This document shows positions 9,395 to 17,421 of a stretch of DNA of 64,000 nt, piece after piece. The position numbers and the translations under genes are program-made. The stretch's first letter is position 1. Every line of letters starts with the position of its first letter. Source of the stretch: DASYPQ01 sp041488095 (GTDB taxonomy: Bacteria; Planctomycetota; UBA1135; GCA-002686595); contig JBGPOP010000009.1 of the NCBI GenBank assembly GCA_041488095.1, forward strand, positions 60,408-124,407. Reading direction: 5' to 3'. Below the pieces are notes generated by a model. The model was not told where the DNA came from and searched no databases. It saw only the letters and a program-made list of their open reading frames with translations.

Positions 9395-10794
9395 GGCCCC
9401 TTCCACTTCTTCCAGATCGAGGCGTATTCCTTCAACCCCTGCTCCCACCCCTTGGCCCAAGCCTCGAAATCGGCGTGCTTCTTCTGCACCGTGGGCGAGA
9501 CCCCGAGCCTCTTCTCGTCCTGGTGCCACCCCTTCATCTTCTCCGACAGATCGGGAGGAAAGCCGTCGAAGAGGAAGGCCTTGCCGATGTTCTCGACGAT
9601 CGCCTCGTAGATCTTCTTCGGGTTCTTCTCGTTGTACCAGGCCGTCAGGATCGTTCCTGCGACCTTGGCGTGCGCCTGCGCGAGCGCGTCGAAGTCGAGC
9701 TCCTTGATGTACGCCTCGACGCTCTCGACCCCGCGGAAGTCCTCGCGCAGGGGCACGAGGTGCCCGAGCCATGCCGCGCTGTCGAGCTTCAGGTCCCTCT
9801 TCGACTTGAGCAGCTTGCGGAGCGCGGCGACATGCTCCGCACCGGCGGCATCGATCTTCCCGATCCATTCGGCGGCGTTCGCGGCCGCCTCGGGGGCCAC
9901 TTGCTCGAAGGGCGCGGGTCCCTTCTTCTCGAGGCGGCGCAACACATCGCGCGCACCGGAGTAGCCGACCACCGTCTCCCACTCGTACTCGTCCTTGGGC
10001 TTGGAGTGCAGGATCGCGAGCGCACAGCCGAGCGCCTCCTCGGGCGTCTTCGCGGTCATGCCCTGGCACCAGCTCAGCGTCTCGTTAGCGCGGACGGCGT
10101 TTGGATAGTGGTTGTAGCGGTCGAGCCTGCGCATGTGCAGCAGCTCGAATCCGGCCTTGGCGTACGCGTCGCGGCTGCCCGGGCTCTGCGCGTAGGGCAC
10201 GACCGGATCGCTCGATCCGTGCATGAACGCGATCGCGACCTTCTTCACGTCTCCCTTCATCTTCGACCAGTTCCACGCGCCCGAGGCGTGCGCGACGACG
10301 CCTGCGACCATCTCGGGGTGCTCGCCGGCGAAGTACACGGTGAAGAAGCCGCCCTGGCTGTGGCCGTAGAGGAAGATGCGGTCGACCGCAAAGGTCTGGC
10401 GCATCTCGGTCAGAAACGCGGCGAAGGCGTCGGCGTCCTTCTTCTCGCCGAGGAAGAGTCGGTTCTCGTGATCGGGAGTCGGGCCGTCGACCGAGATGAC
10501 GATGTCGTCGGGACGGAAGAGGCCGGGCTTGTTGTTCCAATAACCCCAGCGGAAGTCGAGGCCGGTGCCGTGGCAGATCACGGTCATGTTGCGCGGGGTC
10601 TTGGTCTCGTAGTCCTTGGGCAACCACCACACGAAGCGCAGGTCGTTCTTCGACTTCCAAGCGAAGGCATGGTGCGCCGGCGCCATGGGGTCGGGCGGCT
10701 TGCCCTCGGGTTCGTCGAGGCCCCCGGCGGCTGCCGCAGGAGCGAGCAGGAAGCAGAAGCTCGCGAGTGGAACGAGGATCGAGCGGCTGATCAT
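9391..10794 (-). CDS. secreted alpha/beta-hydrolase (esterase/depolymerase-like)
   Basis: A 467-residue exported alpha/beta-hydrolase. The start at 10794 gives a signal peptide (RSILVPLASFCFLLAPAAAA). The nucleophile elbow GHSQGG appears in the middle, with a preceding VICHGTG oxyanion-type segment and a later HGSSDPVVPYAQS block supplying the probable Asp; this layout resembles polyhydroxybutyrate-depolymerase and feruloyl-esterase-like proteins. A helical C-terminal region of roughly 200 residues beyond the catalytic core is unassigned. Transcribed with the small lipoprotein gene whose start overlaps its stop. Confidence 0.8.
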   Translation of the reverse strand: MISRSILVPLASFCFLLAPAAAAGGLDEPEGKPPDPMAPAHHAFAWKSKNDLRFVWWLPKDYETKTPRNMTVICHGTGLDFRWGYWNNKPGLFRPDDIVISVDGPTPDHENRLFLGEKKDADAFAAFLTEMRQTFAVDRIFLYGHSQGGFFTVYFAGEHPEMVAGVVAHASGAWNWSKMKGDVKKVAIAFMHGSSDPVVPYAQSPGSRDAYAKAGFELLHMRRLDRYNHYPNAVRANETLSWCQGMTAKTPEEALGCALAILHSKPKDEYEWETVVGYSGARDVLRRLEKKGPAPFEQVAPEAAANAAEWIGKIDAAGAEHVAALRKLLKSKRDLKLDSAAWLGHLVPLREDFRGVESVEAYIKELDFDALAQAHAKVAGTILTAWYNEKNPKKIYEAIVENIGKAFLFDGFPPDLSEKMKGWHQDEKRLGVSPTVQKKHADFEAWAKGWEQGLKEYASIWKKWKGP

Positions 10795-11006
10795 GGGTTC
10801 TCTTCGTTGTGCGGGGCCCGACCGTGCAAGGCGGGTCTGTTGGCAATGGATTGTCGCGAACAGATCCTGCCGTCCGCTCGGGCGCGACCCTCCGTCATCA
10901 GGTTGGTCGTCCCAGGGGACCATTGCCGGTTTGCGGCGGCTAGAGGACGCTCAAGAATGTCCTGGTTTTCCTGAGACAGCATGTACGGGGAAGCCGGAGG
11001 TCCCGC

Positions 11007-11360
11007 TCACGTAGGCGGCTTGTCCGTGCCAACCACCCGCTCCAATTCCGCAATGAGGGGAGGCAGATCTCGCGTGACGATCCCCCAGAGAATGTCGAAG
11101 TCCACGCGGTCGTAGCCGTGAATCAAGCGATTCCGCAAGCCGACCAGATCGGCCCACGGGATCCGGGCATGCTTCTCCTTCTCCTCCTCCGAGATGCGTC
11201 CAGCTGCCTCACCGATGACCTCGAGCAGCCGAACGAGGGCGAGATTCAGCATCCGGTCGGAGTCGAGATCGGCTCGAGAGCGGCCTTGCGCCATCGCCAG
11301 GGCCTCGCGCGCATGGTCGCGCATCTGCCGCAGGCTGAGGCCGCTGTCATGTTCCGACAA
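11007..11360 (-). CDS. hepT: HepT-like toxin ribonuclease
   Basis: A 117-residue all-helical HepT/DUF86 protein, the RNase toxin of type VII MntA-HepT modules. The active-site signature RX4HXY is visible as RNRLIHGY in the second half. In characterised systems MntA inactivates HepT by attaching AMP to the Tyr of this motif. It overlaps the upstream nucleotidyltransferase gene by 14 bases and follows it in the same operon, the usual antitoxin-first order. Confidence 0.85.
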   Translation of the reverse strand: MSEHDSGLSLRQMRDHAREALAMAQGRSRADLDSDRMLNLALVRLLEVIGEAAGRISEEEKEKHARIPWADLVGLRNRLIHGYDRVDFDILWGIVTRDLPPLIAELERVVGTDKPPT

Positions 11361-11646
11361 AGTGCACCTCGGCTTCTGCCAGCACGCGATCCCTGAAGTA
11401 TGGGCTCAGGAAACCCGGCGTGTTCAGGTCCACCCTGCGACCGATGATCTCGGATAGTTCCCTCTCCATGGCCAGGAACGACAGTCCCGGAACGTGCTTG
11501 GGCTCGAATTCCACGAGCACGTCGACGTCGCTGTCGGGACGGAAATCGTCGCGCAGGATGGAGCCGAAGAGCGAGAACTTCTGGATGTGGTGCCGCCGGC
11601 AGAAAGCGGCGATCCTCTCGCGGTCGATCGGGATCCTGATCGTCAT
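11347..11646 (-). CDS. mntA: MntA-like nucleotidyltransferase antitoxin
   Basis: A 99-residue minimal nucleotidyltransferase. The GS...DxD active-site pattern is present in SLFGSILRDDFRPDSDVDVL, providing the metal-binding Asp pair. Small proteins of this kind encoded directly before HepT act as antitoxins by AMPylating the toxin. The overlap with hepT suggests tight co-translation. A stand-alone MNT protein with an unrelated role is less likely given the neighbour. Confidence 0.85.
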   Translation of the reverse strand: MTIRIPIDRERIAAFCRRHHIQKFSLFGSILRDDFRPDSDVDVLVEFEPKHVPGLSFLAMERELSEIIGRRVDLNTPGFLSPYFRDRVLAEAEVHFVGT

Positions 11647-11719
11647 CCTCCGGCCTCCTCAGCATCGGAACAAGGGGCAGCATACCCCAACCGGCGGTCG
11701 AGAGTTGAGCACAGCCCAA

Positions 11720-13222
11720 TCAGTAGTTCTTGGAGAAGAGCACCCGCTGCGCGCTCGGCTTGCCGGTCTTCACGCACTGGCCCTTCTCCGGCGCCGGTCC
11801 CTGCCCCACGAGCGGGATGCAGCGGATCGTGGCCTTGGTCGCGTCCTTGATCGCCAGCTCCGTCTCGGTCGCACCGTCCCAGTGCGCCCACACGAACTTC
11901 GAGCCCTGGTCCGCGAAGACCTTCTCGAATTCCGCCCACGTGTCGACCGACACGGTGTTCGCCTCGCGGAACGCCTTCGCCCGCGCGAACAGGAAGCCCT
12001 GGAACTCGTCGAGCACCTGGCCGACCTGGACGCCGAGCCCATCCATCCGCAGCGTCTCCTTCTTCGGCCTGCCGTCCGGCCCGGCCGCTGCGACGCGGCG
12101 CTTCACCACGACCGAGCCCGCGTCGATGTCGCGCGGCCCGATCTCGATCCTCACCGGCACGCCCTTGCGCTCCCACTCGTAGTATTTCGCGCCCGGTTTG
12201 ACGCCCTCGCGATCATCGACCTTCACCGAGAGCCCGTCGTCCCTCAGCTCCTCGGCGATCCTCCCCGCGGCCTCGAGGACCCGCCCCCGCTCGCCGTCGT
12301 TCTTCCAGATCGGCACGACCACGACGTGGATCGGCGCGAGCTTCGGCGGCAGCACCAGCCCATCGTCGTCGGAGTGCGTCATCACCAGGGCCCCGACCAA
12401 TCGCGTCGAGGCACCCCACGATGTCTGCCAGACGTATTCGCGCCCTCCCGATTGCGTCTGGAACATCACGTTGAACGCCTTGCCGAAATTCTGCCCGAGA
12501 TCGTGGCTCGTCCCGGACTGGAGCGCCTTCCCGTCCTGCATGATCGCCTCGATGCAGCGCGTCTCGACCGCGCCCGCGAAGCGCTCGTTCGCCGTCTTGA
12601 TCCCCTGGATCACCGGCATCGCCATGACCTGCTCGGCGAAGTCGCGGTACACGTCGAGCATGCGCTGGACTTCCAGGAGCGCATCCTCGTGCGTCGCGTG
12701 CGCGGTGTGGCCCTCCTGCCACAAGAACTCGCCGGTGCGCAGGAAGAGCCGCGTGCGCAGCTCCCAGCGCATCACGTTGGCCCATTGGTTGATCAAGAGG
12801 GGCAGGTCGCGCCACGAGTCGATCCACTTCGAGAAGAAGTGGCCGATGATCGTCTCGGACGTCGGCCGGATGACGTAGGGCTCCTCCAGCTCGCCCTTCA
12901 GCTCGACCTTGCCGTCGACCGTCTTGAGGCCCGCGTGGGTCACGACGGCGCACTCCATCGCAAAGCCCTGGACGTGCTGCGCTTCCTTGGCCAGGAAGGA
13001 GAGCGGGATCAAGAGCGGGAAGTACGCGTTCTGGTGGCCCGTCTCCTTGAAGCGCCGGTCGAGGTCGGCCTGCATCTTCTCCCAGATCGCGTAGCCGTTC
13101 GGACGGATGACCATGCAGCCCTTGACGACCTCGGCCGGCTCGGCGAGCTGCGCCTCGCGGATCACGTCCTGGTACCACTGGGCGTAGTCCTGGGACCTCG
13201 GGGTGATGCGGGCTTCGGCCAT
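11720..13222 (-). CDS. proS: prolyl-tRNA synthetase, archaeal/eukaryote-like type
   Basis: Class II aminoacyl-tRNA synthetase of 500 residues that charges tRNA-Pro. Motif 2 is visible (RWELRTRLFLRTGEF), together with the proline-site segments around YVIRPTSE and the QSGTSHDLGQNF block. It lacks the long bacterial-type insertion domain, and the C-terminus ends in a single Tyr (VLFSKNY), both typical of the archaeal/eukaryote-like ProRS found in scattered bacteria. The start at 13222 (MAEARITPRS) is chosen because the upstream in-frame extension is Ser/Arg/Pro-rich without recognisable character. Confidence 0.93.
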   Translation of the reverse strand: MAEARITPRSQDYAQWYQDVIREAQLAEPAEVVKGCMVIRPNGYAIWEKMQADLDRRFKETGHQNAYFPLLIPLSFLAKEAQHVQGFAMECAVVTHAGLKTVDGKVELKGELEEPYVIRPTSETIIGHFFSKWIDSWRDLPLLINQWANVMRWELRTRLFLRTGEFLWQEGHTAHATHEDALLEVQRMLDVYRDFAEQVMAMPVIQGIKTANERFAGAVETRCIEAIMQDGKALQSGTSHDLGQNFGKAFNVMFQTQSGGREYVWQTSWGASTRLVGALVMTHSDDDGLVLPPKLAPIHVVVVPIWKNDGERGRVLEAAGRIAEELRDDGLSVKVDDREGVKPGAKYYEWERKGVPVRIEIGPRDIDAGSVVVKRRVAAAGPDGRPKKETLRMDGLGVQVGQVLDEFQGFLFARAKAFREANTVSVDTWAEFEKVFADQGSKFVWAHWDGATETELAIKDATKATIRCIPLVGQGPAPEKGQCVKTGKPSAQRVLFSKNY

Positions 13223-13337
13223 GGGGCTCTCGGGGGTCGGGGTGAAGGCTGGGCTGCGCGGGCCCTTGCTGTTTGAGCGGGGGCGCGCAAAGGTAGAGGA
13301 GGTCGGAGACGGACGCCACTCCGAGCCTCGGACGCAC

Positions 13338-13781
13338 ATGGAAACCCTCGATCGAGCCGGCTGGTACCTCCCGGCGGCGACGGCCATCGTCCTCCTGATG
13401 CCGAGCTGCACCTCGCCGCACCGGTCGACTGAGCCCAAGACGGACGATGCGCACGCGCAGGCGCCGCCGGCGAGCATGAAAGGCTGGGAGATCTACCCGC
13501 TTCGATCGCGAGGGCAGGGGAGCTGGAGTTTCGCCCTGCTCCCGGGAACGAACCGGATCAAGACGAGGGAGGAGATCCTGGAGGTCGCCGTCGGAACCGA
13601 CCCGATCCTCCGCGCCCTGGCCAGGATGCCTGAGGGTGAAACCTTGATCTGGATGTCCTTCCCGGACGGGGGAACCCCACCCGGACCGGTCCCCGAAGAG
13701 CTTCTGGGGCCGATCCGCGAAGTGTCGCAGGCCCGCCGGATGAAGATCATCGGGTCCCCGACCGCCTCAGGCATTCCTTAG
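13338..13781 (+). CDS. hypothetical probable lipoprotein
   Basis: A 147-residue protein of unknown function. The start METLDRAGWY gives a hydrophobic N-terminus ending in a lipobox-like LLMPSCTS, implying lipid anchoring. The rest contains alternating hydrophobic and charged residues with a PDGGTPPGPVPEE loop. An upstream in-frame ATG (13203) lies inside the divergent proS start and would bury the signal. Coding status is moderately supported. Confidence 0.55.
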   Translation: METLDRAGWYLPAATAIVLLMPSCTSPHRSTEPKTDDAHAQAPPASMKGWEIYPLRSRGQGSWSFALLPGTNRIKTREEILEVAVGTDPILRALARMPEGETLIWMSFPDGGTPPGPVPEELLGPIREVSQARRMKIIGSPTASGIP

Positions 13782-13882
13782 GTGTCCAGCCTTTCGGGTT
13801 TCCTGCCGATGTGGAGGACGCCCCCAACAGTCTCCCGCGGGCGTTAGAATTGCCCGAGCCCGGGAGAACCGAGGAGGACCCG

Positions 13883-14422
13883 TTGACGACGACCCAGACC
13901 CAGATCCGCCCCGACATGACGATGGACGAGATCTTGTCGGTCGCACCGTCGGCGCAGCGCGCCCTCTTCCAGCGCTACCACGTCGGCGGCTGTTCCTCCT
14001 GCGGGTTCCAGCCCACCGACACGCTGGCCCAGGTATGCAAGGACCACAACATTCTCGATGTCGAGGATGCGATCCGCACGATCCGCATCGCCCAGGAGAT
14101 GGACACCCAGCTTCAGGTCGAGCCCGCCCAGGTGAACACCTGGCTCGACGCCGGCGAGGACTTCTCCTTCATCGACGTGCGCTCGCCCGAGGAGATCGCC
14201 GTCGCGCGCATCCCCCAGGCCGAGCCGCTCGACTTCGATGACCCGGGCCGGTACATGAGCTTCCCGCGCGACCGCAAGATCGTCTTCCACTGCGAGAGCG
14301 GCGCGCGCAGCCTCGACGTGGCCGCCTACTTCAAGGGCCACGGCTTCACCAACGTCTACTCCCTGCGGGGTGGAATCGGCGCCTGGACGCGACAGGTCGA
14401 CCGTTCCGTCGCGCACACCTGA
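13883..14422 (+). CDS. rhodanese-domain protein with N-terminal CxxC domain
   Basis: A 179-residue protein beginning at TTG 13883, supported by a GAGGAGG Shine-Dalgarno six bases upstream. The first about 70 residues resemble the small DUF1858/ScdA-N-like redox domain (GGCSSCGFQ supplies a Cys pair). The second half is a rhodanese domain with the catalytic loop HCESGAR (Cys near residue 137), as in sulfurtransferases that carry persulfide on that Cys. A role in sulfur transfer or iron-sulfur handling is likely; the substrate is unknown. Confidence 0.82.
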   Translation: MTTTQTQIRPDMTMDEILSVAPSAQRALFQRYHVGGCSSCGFQPTDTLAQVCKDHNILDVEDAIRTIRIAQEMDTQLQVEPAQVNTWLDAGEDFSFIDVRSPEEIAVARIPQAEPLDFDDPGRYMSFPRDRKIVFHCESGARSLDVAAYFKGHGFTNVYSLRGGIGAWTRQVDRSVAHT

Positions 14423-14439
14423 GAAGCTGGATTCCTCGT

Positions 14440-14690
14440 GGACATATTCAGCACCCCCCGGTTACTCTTCGAACACGCGGCTCGAGAACCTGCCAATTCG
14501 GGCCGTGTGCGGGCGGCGCAAGCCGTCCATCGCTGCGATCCCCATCGCAGCGCCCTGGGGCCACCCCTGCCTTGACCCCAGGGCCGCCGAGGCAGGTTCT
14601 GCCACCTGTCCCGGCCGTAGGCTGATGCCCCACATCAGCTACGACCCGCGCGGAGTCGTCTCTCGCAAGGAGACGACTCCCTTTTTTTCA
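14440..14690 (+). ncRNA. candidate structured RNA ending in a terminator
   Basis: No gene fits here, but the plus strand folds densely. A 10-bp closing stem (14485-14494 with 14591-14600) encloses a hairpin capped by a GCAA tetraloop (14511-14528), a 9-bp hairpin with a CCCC loop (14531-14552) and another 9-bp stem (14552-14560 with 14576-14584). A further hairpin follows at 14616-14643, then an intrinsic terminator. The GNRA loop and T-run both point to the plus strand. A 6S-like RNA is one possibility, but no diagnostic sequence was recognised. Confidence 0.6.
14652..14687 (+). terminator. intrinsic terminator
   Basis: A perfect 11-bp stem (14652-14662 with 14670-14680), a 7-base loop and an immediate run of seven T on the plus strand. 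No T-run follows on the minus strand, so it terminates rightward transcription, either of the rhodanese gene or of the structured RNA candidate before it. Confidence 0.9.
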
Positions 14691-14718
14691 CCCCCTGGCC
14701 TGGCCCTTCGCGGCCGAC

Positions 14719-15243
14719 CTACTGCCCGGTCAGGAGGATCCTCCCCGTCCCCGCCTCGAGCTCGAGAGTCCGGGTTTCCTCCTCGTAGGAGAGCGTGATC
14801 CGACCGACGGGGGTCGTGGATCCCTCGCCATCGAACACCAGTCGCTCCCCGGCTCCCAGCCCGACGCGGAGGATCTTCACGCCTTCGAAGATCGCATCGC
14901 GGCTGTACCAGCGCTCGAACCGCTCGGGGCCGCGGCGAGGAAGCGGACTGTCCTCCAGACCGTCGACGATCCGGTAGCCGTCGCCGTCCTCGCGGAAGAT
15001 GAGGGAGACCGGGCGGTGGAGGAGCGATGCCCGATTCTGGGCCAGACGCATGTCGCGCGCGAGCAGCAGCGCTGCGTTGTCGAGCGTGACTTCGGGTCGA
15101 GAGAAGTAGGCCCAGATCGAAGCCGCGGCGGTGACCGTGACCACCGCCAGGACGATCACGAGCTCGACGAGGGTGAACCCACGCCTTCGCTCGGGGGAAT
15201 GGCCGGGGCGAATCGTGGGGCGGAGTCGGGGCGTCGCGCTCAC
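14719..15243 (-). CDS. type II/IV pseudopilin (GspH-like)
   Basis: A 174-residue prepilin-like protein with the type III signal RRRGFTLVELVIVLAV: cleavage after Gly leaves an N-terminal Phe and the Glu at +5, as required for pilin assembly. The rest is a small soluble domain with a VSLIFREDGDGYRIVD core, like GspH/FimT minor pseudopilins. These form the tip of the type II secretion pseudopilus or type IV pili at the inner membrane. No other secretion genes are in view. Confidence 0.85.
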   Translation of the reverse strand: MSATPRLRPTIRPGHSPERRRGFTLVELVIVLAVVTVTAAASIWAYFSRPEVTLDNAALLLARDMRLAQNRASLLHRPVSLIFREDGDGYRIVDGLEDSPLPRRGPERFERWYSRDAIFEGVKILRVGLGAGERLVFDGEGSTTPVGRITLSYEEETRTLELEAGTGRILLTGQ

Positions 15244-15312
15244 CGGTCTGTCTTCGGCGCACGGGCTGGTGTCCCTGAAGCAAGCCCCTCGGCTGGCGAC
15301 CGAGGCTGCTCC

Positions 15313-15582
15313 TCAGTGGACAGGGGATGTGCTGTGCGGTTTCTGGGGAACGGATCCGGACCCCGTGCGCGGCCTCGGCCTGGGGACCGCGATCACGGAG
15401 AGCAGCAGCGCCGCGACGACGATGGACAGGGTGATCTGGACCCACAGGGCGGCCGGGTCGCGGGCCCTTCTCCTGAGTCCGGGTCGACCGAAAGCTTCCG
15501 GCGTGCTGTCGCCAAAGGCGCTGCGGGACGGGCCGGAGAAGGCGCCCGCGGCGCTCTCGATGAGATCCTTGTTCGAAGTCAT
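15313..15582 (-). CDS. small single-pass membrane protein, unknown
   Basis: An 89-residue hypothetical protein upstream of the pseudopilin on the same strand. One transmembrane segment is visible (LWVQITLSIVVAALLLSVIA), preceded by an Arg-rich stretch and followed by a short Pro/Arg-rich tail. An upstream in-frame start at 15636 is possible; neither has a good ribosome-binding site. Function unknown; coding status uncertain. Confidence 0.4.
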   Translation of the reverse strand: MTSNKDLIESAAGAFSGPSRSAFGDSTPEAFGRPGLRRRARDPAALWVQITLSIVVAALLLSVIAVPRPRPRTGSGSVPQKPHSTSPVH

Positions 15583-15654
15583 GGTGAGGAGAGGCCGCGA
15601 CCCGCGCTTGCTCGGGCGGTGTCCGGCCGAGCCCAACAGCCATTTCGGCTCCGC

Positions 15655-17205
15655 TCAGGGAGGGTCTTGAGGCGCGCGGGCCATCGAGGTGGTCGGGCAG
15701 GCCCGACGCTGGCCAACGCGCCAAGGGGAAGCGACAATCCCGCGCCCTTCGAGGACCGCGGACACCCTGCGGCGGGTACCGGTGGCATGGCCACGCCGGG
15801 GCGCGCCGTCGGCGATCACGCGTCGATCCGAGCGCGTGCGCCCGTAGCTCAGCAGGATAGAGCGTCGGTTTCCTAAGAGGTTTTTGGCGTACTTTCGGCG
15901 CCCGCCCCGAACGCTGCACATCCTCGCAGGTCGTCGCACCTGCTCGCGCAAGTCTCGCTCGCCGCCGTTCTTAGGGTCGGGGTCGTCGTCGCTCGAGTCC
16001 GAGTCCTCATCGCACCTCGATGCGGACTGATGCGCCAGATCGTGCTCCGAGTGCTGGGGATTTCGCTGGGGGTCGACTTTTTCGGAATCGGAAACGGCAG
16101 CCTGTTCGGCCCCGCGGAAACGGCCGCCCGATCCTGCTGAGTCACCCCCGCCTCCTGGAAGGAGTCGCATCGCCGCCGTCGTGTCGGCGAGCGAGAGCAT
16201 CGTGTAGTGCTTCAGCGTCGTGCGGTAGTCGGCGTGTCGCATGATGCGCTGCGCGACCTGGGGAGCGATACCTGCGCGCGCAAGACGAGTCCCGAGCGTC
16301 GCTCGAAGCGCGTGGAGATCCGCGATGCGTCCCTGTGCGTCGGGCTTGTCGATGCCAGCGCGCTCGAAGTCGTGCTTGCGCGTGAGGTTTGTGACCGCGG
16401 TCGGGAACACGCGATCCGTGTGCTTCGCATCGGCGGGCCGCCCGGCCTTGAACGCCTCAAGTAGCTCCGGGTGCAGCGGCACGACATCCTCGCGCTTCGC
16501 CTTGCCGTCGCGGATCGTGAGCAGTCCCGCTTCGATGTCGATCGATCCCCACGTGAGCCTTGTGAGCTCGGAGCGACGGAGACCCGCGAGCGCCGCTGTG
16601 AGGTACCACACACGTCGGCCGCGCTCGTCTGCTACTTCGAGAAGCCGCACGAGCTCCTCGTCGCTGAGCGGTCGGCGCATCCGTCGGCGGTCTCGCGTCT
16701 CGTCGAGCTTCGACAGGAACTCGAGTGAGTTCGATTCCGTGCGTCCCGTCTTCCGGCACCAATTCGCGAAGGCCCGCAGTACTTCGCGGCGCGTGTTCAC
16801 CGTCCTCGACGAACGTCCCGACTTCCAGAACGAGGCGAGCGCGCGCTCGACGGACTCCAGCGTCAGATCGCTCAGGCGTGAGGCCCGCGTCTCGGCCATC
16901 ATCCACTTGAGAATGCTCTCCTTAGATTCCACGCCCTTCGGTGCAACTCCGCGACCGTTGCAGTGCTGGAGGTACTCGCGCAAGTGCTGTGCGAGCGGCT
17001 TCCTGTTCTCCTCGGCCAGCCGCTCGTGGCGAGCGTCGACGACGCCGTCGCGTCGGAGTGCCACGTCCGCCTCGAGCTTCTGCGCGATGCGTTCGGCGGC
17101 GCGCAAGTCCGTCGTGCGGGTCGACCTCTCCTTTCGACGACCATGCTGGTCGTAGTAGCTGATGAGCCACGACCCCGCTCCCTTTCGCTTGAAGACGCTG
17201 GCCAT
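15655..17205 (-). CDS. int: tyrosine integrase whose frame crosses the attachment core
   Basis: Site-specific tyrosine recombinase that integrates and excises the element. The catalytic set is visible at about R210, H298 and R301 (LHALRATLG), H324 (MRHADYRTT) and nucleophile Y334 (LKHYTM). The start at 17205 (MASVFKRKG) has a GGAGG upstream; 17223 is an alternative. Residues up to about 446 are element-encoded. From there the frame passes through the core (Leu-Gly-Asn) into the broken host tRNA and chromosome, giving about 70 host-derived residues before the stop. The native C-terminal coding end lies in phase at 63582-63800. The gene follows the element's tRNA by about 48 bases. Confidence 0.93.
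   Translation of the reverse strand: MASVFKRKGAGSWLISYYDQHGRRKERSTRTTDLRAAERIAQKLEADVALRRDGVVDARHERLAEENRKPLAQHLREYLQHCNGRGVAPKGVESKESILKWMMAETRASRLSDLTLESVERALASFWKSGRSSRTVNTRREVLRAFANWCRKTGRTESNSLEFLSKLDETRDRRRMRRPLSDEELVRLLEVADERGRRVWYLTAALAGLRRSELTRLTWGSIDIEAGLLTIRDGKAKREDVVPLHPELLEAFKAGRPADAKHTDRVFPTAVTNLTRKHDFERAGIDKPDAQGRIADLHALRATLGTRLARAGIAPQVAQRIMRHADYRTTLKHYTMLSLADTTAAMRLLPGGGGDSAGSGGRFRGAEQAAVSDSEKVDPQRNPQHSEHDLAHQSASRCDEDSDSSDDDPDPKNGGERDLREQVRRPARMCSVRGGRRKYAKNLLGNRRSILLSYGRTRSDRRVIADGAPRRGHATGTRRRVSAVLEGRGIVASPWRVGQRRACPTTSMARAPQDPP
15838..15876 (+). pseudogene. 5' half of interrupted host tRNA-Arg(CCU)
   Basis: The acceptor 5' strand (GCGCCCG), D-arm and anticodon arm through the loop TTCCTAA of a tRNA-Arg with anticodon CCT. 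The sequence then departs from any tRNA. The missing 3' half, with perfect complementarity to this acceptor strand apart from a terminal G-U, lies at 63801-63847. Joining the two gives a complete cloverleaf with encoded CCA, so the mobile element has split the gene at its anticodon loop. Confidence 0.9.
15868..15876. repeat. attL core of the integrative element
   Basis: The 9-base core GTTTCCTAA, lying in the anticodon loop of the interrupted tRNA-Arg, is repeated exactly at 63801-63809. Weaker similarity extends upstream on both sides (TAGAGC, GTCG), as if the element's attachment site mimics part of a tRNA D-arm and anticodon arm. Crossover probably occurs within this block. Confidence 0.85.
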
Positions 17206-17253
17206 GGGGTCAACGTCCTCCACCCGCGCGGTCGGACCCCGTCGGTGCAGGTC

Positions 17254-17331
17254 TGGTACCCCCGGCAGGGATCGAACCTGCGACCTGGTCTTTAGGAAAG
17301 ACCTGCTCTATCCAAACTGAGCTACGGGGGC
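17254..17331 (-). tRNA. tRNA-Arg(CCU) carried by the element
   Basis: A complete cloverleaf on the minus strand: acceptor GCCCCCG pairing with CGGGGGT, D-arm GCTC/GAGC, anticodon stem GGTCT/AGACC with loop TTCCTAA (anticodon CCT), T-arm GCAGG-TTCGATC-CCTGC, discriminator A and encoded CCA. It has the same decoding identity as the host tRNA interrupted by the element but is not an exact copy, so it looks like a carried replacement. It lies between the excisionase and integrase genes on the same strand. Confidence 0.95.
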
Positions 17332-17421
17332 GTTCAATGGCCATGGTACGCGGCGGACCGGGTCGGGGCAGCAGGGCGAAGGGAGGCTGCATCTAGGATC
17401 GATTCCCGTTCGGCGTCAAGA

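Noticed and set aside
11420..13276. A 618-codon plus-strand frame across proS
   Set aside because: It mirrors the synthetase gene, is dominated by Arg, Leu, His and Asp, and has no recognisable domain; proS motifs on the minus strand are decisive.
14719..15243. Terminator at 14652 serving the pseudopilin gene
   Set aside because: On the minus strand the stem is not followed by a T-run; the T-run is on the plus strand only.
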